Of a stretch of DNA of 64,000 bases, positions 61,241 through 64,000 are shown piece by piece (positions within the stretch are counted from its first letter, which is position 1; every line of letters begins with the position of its first letter). Location of the stretch: contig JAGDZR010000002.1 in the NCBI GenBank assembly GCA_049115695.1, forward strand, positions 124,001 through 188,000, read 5' to 3'. Under the pieces are notes generated by a model that was given only the letters and a program-made list of their open reading frames with translations, was not told the origin of the DNA and ran no database searches. The DNA is from JAGDZR01 sp049115695 (lineage in GTDB: Bacteria; Bacteroidota; Bacteroidia; Cytophagales; Cyclobacteriaceae). Both the position numbers and the translations under genes were made by a program.

Positions 61241-61269
61241 AAAAAGGTGTTCCGTTTCCGAAACACCTT
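61241..61269 (-). terminator. Intrinsic terminator of the porin gene
   Basis: AAGGTGTT / AACACCTT with a 10-nt loop is followed on the minus strand by TTTTTTT. It lies about 20 bp past the porin stop. Confidence 0.85.
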
Positions 61270-61289
61270 GTCTTTGATGCTCATTTTTC

Positions 61290-62531
61290 CTATTCACCAG
61301 TGTAAAGCGTTGGCTTAATGGTCAGCATTACAAATGCCCAGTTTTGTAGATCGGAGCGGTCTCCACCTTTCAATATTTCCATTGTTTCAGTGGCGAACAG
61401 CTGTGAATAGCCTGCGTTTAGTGTTACCGCTGGAGCCATTTTGTAAGTAAAAACAACATCTATTTCAGTGCCTAAAGCCGCACCGGCGGTCGGTACATCC
61501 ACAGCACTTAGGAACTGGTGTCCCCAGATTAATATGTTTCCTTTTTCGCCGGTATTGATCTTAGTCTTCAGGTAAATATCTTGTAATCCAACATTACCAT
61601 GGGCATTGCCTACATAGAAATAATCCATAAAACCATTATGTGCGTGATTCGTCCCAAAGGCAGGAGTGAAATGATTGATTTGAGTGGCCCCAATATCACT
61701 TCCAGACAAGTACTGATAACCACCAGTAATCGGGAATGATGAGAGTTTATATGTAGCATTTAGGTCAAACATAAAGGCTGAAACATCCACACCCTGAAAT
61801 GACCCTCCTTGATAATAGCCTTCTCCGGCCGCAACAATCTCACCAATCTTGTAGGAACCAACCAAACCAAAAGTTTGGCGTTGGCTCAGGCCGTCTAGCA
61901 ATGCGCCATACTGTCGACTTTCATTGAACAAAAGGGCTGAAACTCCTCCACCCTCAAAATCCTTATGTGCCCACAAGTATTGCATTGCTTTGTAGTTGTT
62001 GGCAGCATATGTGGTTCCAAATATCTTTCTTGGTTCAGGAGTTATACCATCCTGATTGTAAGCAAGACCCACGTGTACTTTGAGCTGGTTGTCCTGGTTT
62101 TCATATAAGAAAACTGCAGCGTCATGTCTACGTCCTTGTTGTGCCCATTCAAGCCCTCCCAGGAACCTTTGGTTGTCGTAGGAAATAATCTGCCTACCTA
62201 CTCTGATGTTGACATTGCTCGCCAGTTCAACCTGACCCCATGCTTCGTTGATATTGGACATACCATTGTCTGCTTTATGGATTTGATCATTGGCGCCCCA
62301 GATGCGAATGTCCTGCAGTGTGATTTTGAGCTGGTACTTCTCAGCTTTGAATCCTACATAAATGCGGGATCGCTGCTCAGTGAAGAAGGCAGGATCAACC
62401 GTGCCATCGGCAAGTGTTTTAAATCCATTTCTGAATTCAGATCTTGGCCTGACTTCTCCGACCAGTGACAACTGGGCGAAAACAGGCATACTCATTAAGA
62501 GGACGAGAAATATTGGAATAAGTCGTTTCAT
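61290..62531 (-). CDS. Alginate-export-family outer-membrane porin
   Basis: The 413-residue protein has a signal peptide (MKRLIPIFLVLLMSMPVFA). The barrel begins LVGEVRPRSEFRNGF and includes FTEQRSRIYVGFKAEKYQLKITLQD, RVGRQIISYDNQRFLGGLEWAQQGR and a C-terminal DLQNWAFVMLTIKP, as in the alginate-export/OprE-like family (PF13372). Such porins carry anions or oligosaccharides. Divergence from nap genes suggests export or uptake related to nitrate respiration in this organism, an inference. The two share a 141-bp regulatory gap. Confidence 0.85.
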   Translation of the reverse strand: MKRLIPIFLVLLMSMPVFAQLSLVGEVRPRSEFRNGFKTLADGTVDPAFFTEQRSRIYVGFKAEKYQLKITLQDIRIWGANDQIHKADNGMSNINEAWGQVELASNVNIRVGRQIISYDNQRFLGGLEWAQQGRRHDAAVFLYENQDNQLKVHVGLAYNQDGITPEPRKIFGTTYAANNYKAMQYLWAHKDFEGGGVSALLFNESRQYGALLDGLSQRQTFGLVGSYKIGEIVAAGEGYYQGGSFQGVDVSAFMFDLNATYKLSSFPITGGYQYLSGSDIGATQINHFTPAFGTNHAHNGFMDYFYVGNAHGNVGLQDIYLKTKINTGEKGNILIWGHQFLSAVDVPTAGAALGTEIDVVFTYKMAPAVTLNAGYSQLFATETMEILKGGDRSDLQNWAFVMLTIKPTLYTGE

Positions 62532-62610
62532 GCTAGTCTGTTATTTAACAATTAGCGCAAAAGACCCTGAAGCGTTCCAAAAAGTTCCCTTCAGACCTCA
62601 TTTTTTCTCC

Positions 62611-62622
62611 TGACTTACGTCA
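62611..62622. promoter_or_regulatory. TGAC-N4-GTCA palindrome (candidate Crp/Fnr-type site) before napD
   Basis: TGACTTACGTCA is symmetric. A CACTTTTG box (62646-62653, one mismatch from TAnnTTTG) follows, placing the palindrome near -41 of a start around 62658, a class II activator position. It could also act on the divergent porin. Confidence 0.5.
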
Positions 62623-62672
62623 TGATTTGGTGTCAGCCAATTCCTCACTTTTGATATTAAACCGAAGAACTA

Positions 62673-62900
62673 ATGCCAATCAAAAGCTATGTACTCATTC
62701 CACAACAGGATAAGACCACTCAATTGCTACAGGAGTTATCGCTTATTGAACAATGCGAATCACAGGTTGCTGAAAACAAAGATGTAATTGTAGCTGTAAC
62801 CGATACTCCAAGTGAAGTGGCTGACAAAGAATTGTACAAACAGATTGAGCAATTACCATCACTTGCCCATATCACCCTGGTATCAGGCTTTAATGATTGA
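62673..62900 (+). CDS. napD: Nitrate reductase chaperone NapD
   Basis: The 75-residue protein has the NapD ferredoxin-like fold: IKSYVLIPQQDKTTQLLQEL, then ECESQVAENKDVIVAVTDT and the terminal HITLVSGFND. NapD binds the Tat signal of NapA and holds it during cofactor insertion. napA follows by 6 bp. The gene is shorter than E. coli NapD, within the family's range. Confidence 0.85.
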   Translation: MPIKSYVLIPQQDKTTQLLQELSLIEQCESQVAENKDVIVAVTDTPSEVADKELYKQIEQLPSLAHITLVSGFND

Positions 62901-62906
62901 TTTAAG

Positions 62907-64000
62907 ATGACCATGAATAAAGTTAATCGAAGAGAATTTTTACGCAAAGTGGCCAAAGCATCTGCCATGACTGCTGCTGCATCCATGTTTCCTGGAATCC
63001 TGTTTGCAGACGACCAGGAGAACAGTATGCATGTCGGCCTGGATCAGGCCAATGTTGAATGGAAGAAAACACCTTGTCGTTTTTGCGGTGTAGGATGTGG
63101 ACTTTTGGTCGGGTTGGACAAGGGCAAAGCGGTTGCGGTCAAAGGAGATCCAAAGAGTCCAGTCAATAAAGGGCTGTGCTGTGTGAAAGGTTATCATTCA
63201 GTATTGTCATTATATGGTAAGGATAGATTGACCAAACCCCTGGTGCGCAAGAATGGTAAAATGGTAGAAACTTCAATGGAGGAAGCATTGGATTTGATCG
63301 CTTCCAAAATGCAGGATACCATCAAAGAACACGGAAAAGATGCGGTTTCCATTTATGGCTCTGGTCAGTGGACCATTCCGGATGGTTATGTTGCTTCAAA
63401 ATTTTTCAAAGGAGCAATTGGTACTAACAATGTAGAAGCCAATGCTCGATTGTGTATGGCCAGTGCAGTAACCGGGTTCCTCACCTCTTTTGGTATGGAT
63501 GAGCCAATGGGATGCTACGAAGATATAGACCATGCTGATGTTTTTGTGCTTTGGGGCAATAATATGGCAGAGATGCACCCGGTGTTGTTTTCAAGGCTAT
63601 TGGACAACAGGCTGAAACGAGATGTTAAAATCATAGATTTTGCAACCCGAACAACTCGTACATCCACTGCGGCTGACAAATCGATATTGTTCAATCCTCA
63701 AACGGATCTTGCTGTTGCTAATGCCATTTGCTATGAAATAGTCAATAATGGGTGGGTAAACAGCTCATTCGTAGAGCAATACTGTACCATCAAAGAAGGT
63801 AAAACCAATATTGGATATGGTCTGGAGGAAAACTTCAAATTCACAGATGAAGCCAAAGGCATTGATATGGATGCCTATAAAGATTTTTTGAGTGATTATG
63901 CGCCGGAGAAAGTAGCGAGCTATAGTGGTGTTTCCATAGAGGAAATCAAATACATGGCTTCACTCTATGGTGATCCAAATAAAAAGGTAATGTCGCTGTG
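62907..64000 (+). CDS. napA: Periplasmic nitrate reductase catalytic subunit NapA (partial, runs off the right edge)
   Basis: The frame runs open to the window end (364 codons). The Tat signal NRREFLRKVAKASAM carries the twin arginine. A [4Fe-4S] site follows (CRFCGVGC: C57, C60, C64; then C91 or C92 in LCCVKGYHS). RLCMASAVTGF holds the cysteine (C183) that ligates molybdenum in Nap enzymes. Together with napD this is periplasmic nitrate reduction. An in-frame ATG at 62913 is also possible. napB, napC or napGH would lie beyond the window. Confidence 0.93.
   Translation, partial: MTMNKVNRREFLRKVAKASAMTAAASMFPGILFADDQENSMHVGLDQANVEWKKTPCRFCGVGCGLLVGLDKGKAVAVKGDPKSPVNKGLCCVKGYHSVLSLYGKDRLTKPLVRKNGKMVETSMEEALDLIASKMQDTIKEHGKDAVSIYGSGQWTIPDGYVASKFFKGAIGTNNVEANARLCMASAVTGFLTSFGMDEPMGCYEDIDHADVFVLWGNNMAEMHPVLFSRLLDNRLKRDVKIIDFATRTTRTSTAADKSILFNPQTDLAVANAICYEIVNNGWVNSSFVEQYCTIKEGKTNIGYGLEENFKFTDEAKGIDMDAYKDFLSDYAPEKVASYSGVSIEEIKYMASLYGDPNKKVMSL

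Overview
The window reads as chromosome from a marine-type Bacteroidota, most likely order Cytophagales. The basis is a type IX secretion (T9SS) C-terminal sorting domain, SusC/TonB-type receptor N-domains, lipoproteins with short lipoboxes, promoters of the Bacteroidota type (TAnnTTTG at -7, TTTG about 19-22 bp upstream), an atpDC pair separate from the rest of the ATP synthase, and families largely confined to the phylum (DUF2911, DUF6787, permease-prefix transporters with PadR). I see no rRNA, tRNA, CRISPR array or transposase gene.

Layout. 0-12 kb is mostly housekeeping: an ArsR regulator with a YjjG-type nucleotidase, pruA, dnaK, prfC, a Uma2-type nuclease, an RluA-type pseudouridine synthase and pabB/pabC. 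11.6-25 kb, all on the minus strand, is an envelope and surface block: a lipoprotein, an outer-membrane protein, a large MBG-repeat T9SS cargo, a beta-helix protein, two cadherin-repeat lipoproteins and a TonB-dependent receptor. 25.1-30 kb holds a four-gene two-component locus: one intact NarL-type regulator and kinase, plus one degenerate regulator and one degenerate kinase. 30-40 kb has a CHASE2 protein, an SDR oxidoreductase, three tandem MCP-like signalling proteins, a serine hydrolase lipoprotein and atpDC. 40-46 kb has an NlpC/P60-RlpA fusion, a membrane LytTR regulator and a three-gene haem-c operon ending in a beta-helix/cytochrome fusion. 46-58 kb is accessory: an LPP20-like protein, DUF2911, an oxidoreductase, a cupin, a secreted ADP-ribosylglycohydrolase, a CsgG-like protein, and PadR with an FtsX-type permease. 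58-61 kb is a second NarL-type system behind a gene I do not recognise. 61-64 kb holds an alginate-export-type porin divergent from napD and napA (periplasmic nitrate reductase, cut by the window end).

The main observation is an interrupted palindrome resembling the NarL 7-2-7 operator (TACYYMT-nn-AKRRGTA). It recurs seven times, each time in an intergenic region: before the 12.1 kb lipoprotein, the beta-helix/MBG operon, the 22.0 kb cadherin lipoprotein (two sites), between the TonB receptor and the first response regulator, before the second response regulator, and before the 61 kb two-component operon. With the degenerate kinase/regulator pair, this suggests a NarL-family surface regulon in which pseudo-signalling paralogues modulate an intact pair. 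This is inference from sequence and needs testing.

The window also carries several kinds of repeat: a REP-like palindrome at 6.2 kb with relatives at 57.9 kb, a higher-order minisatellite at 22.2-22.6 kb, a 104-bp duplicated gene tail near 18.3 and 20.3 kb, and a second copy of the prfC 3' end at 8.5 kb.
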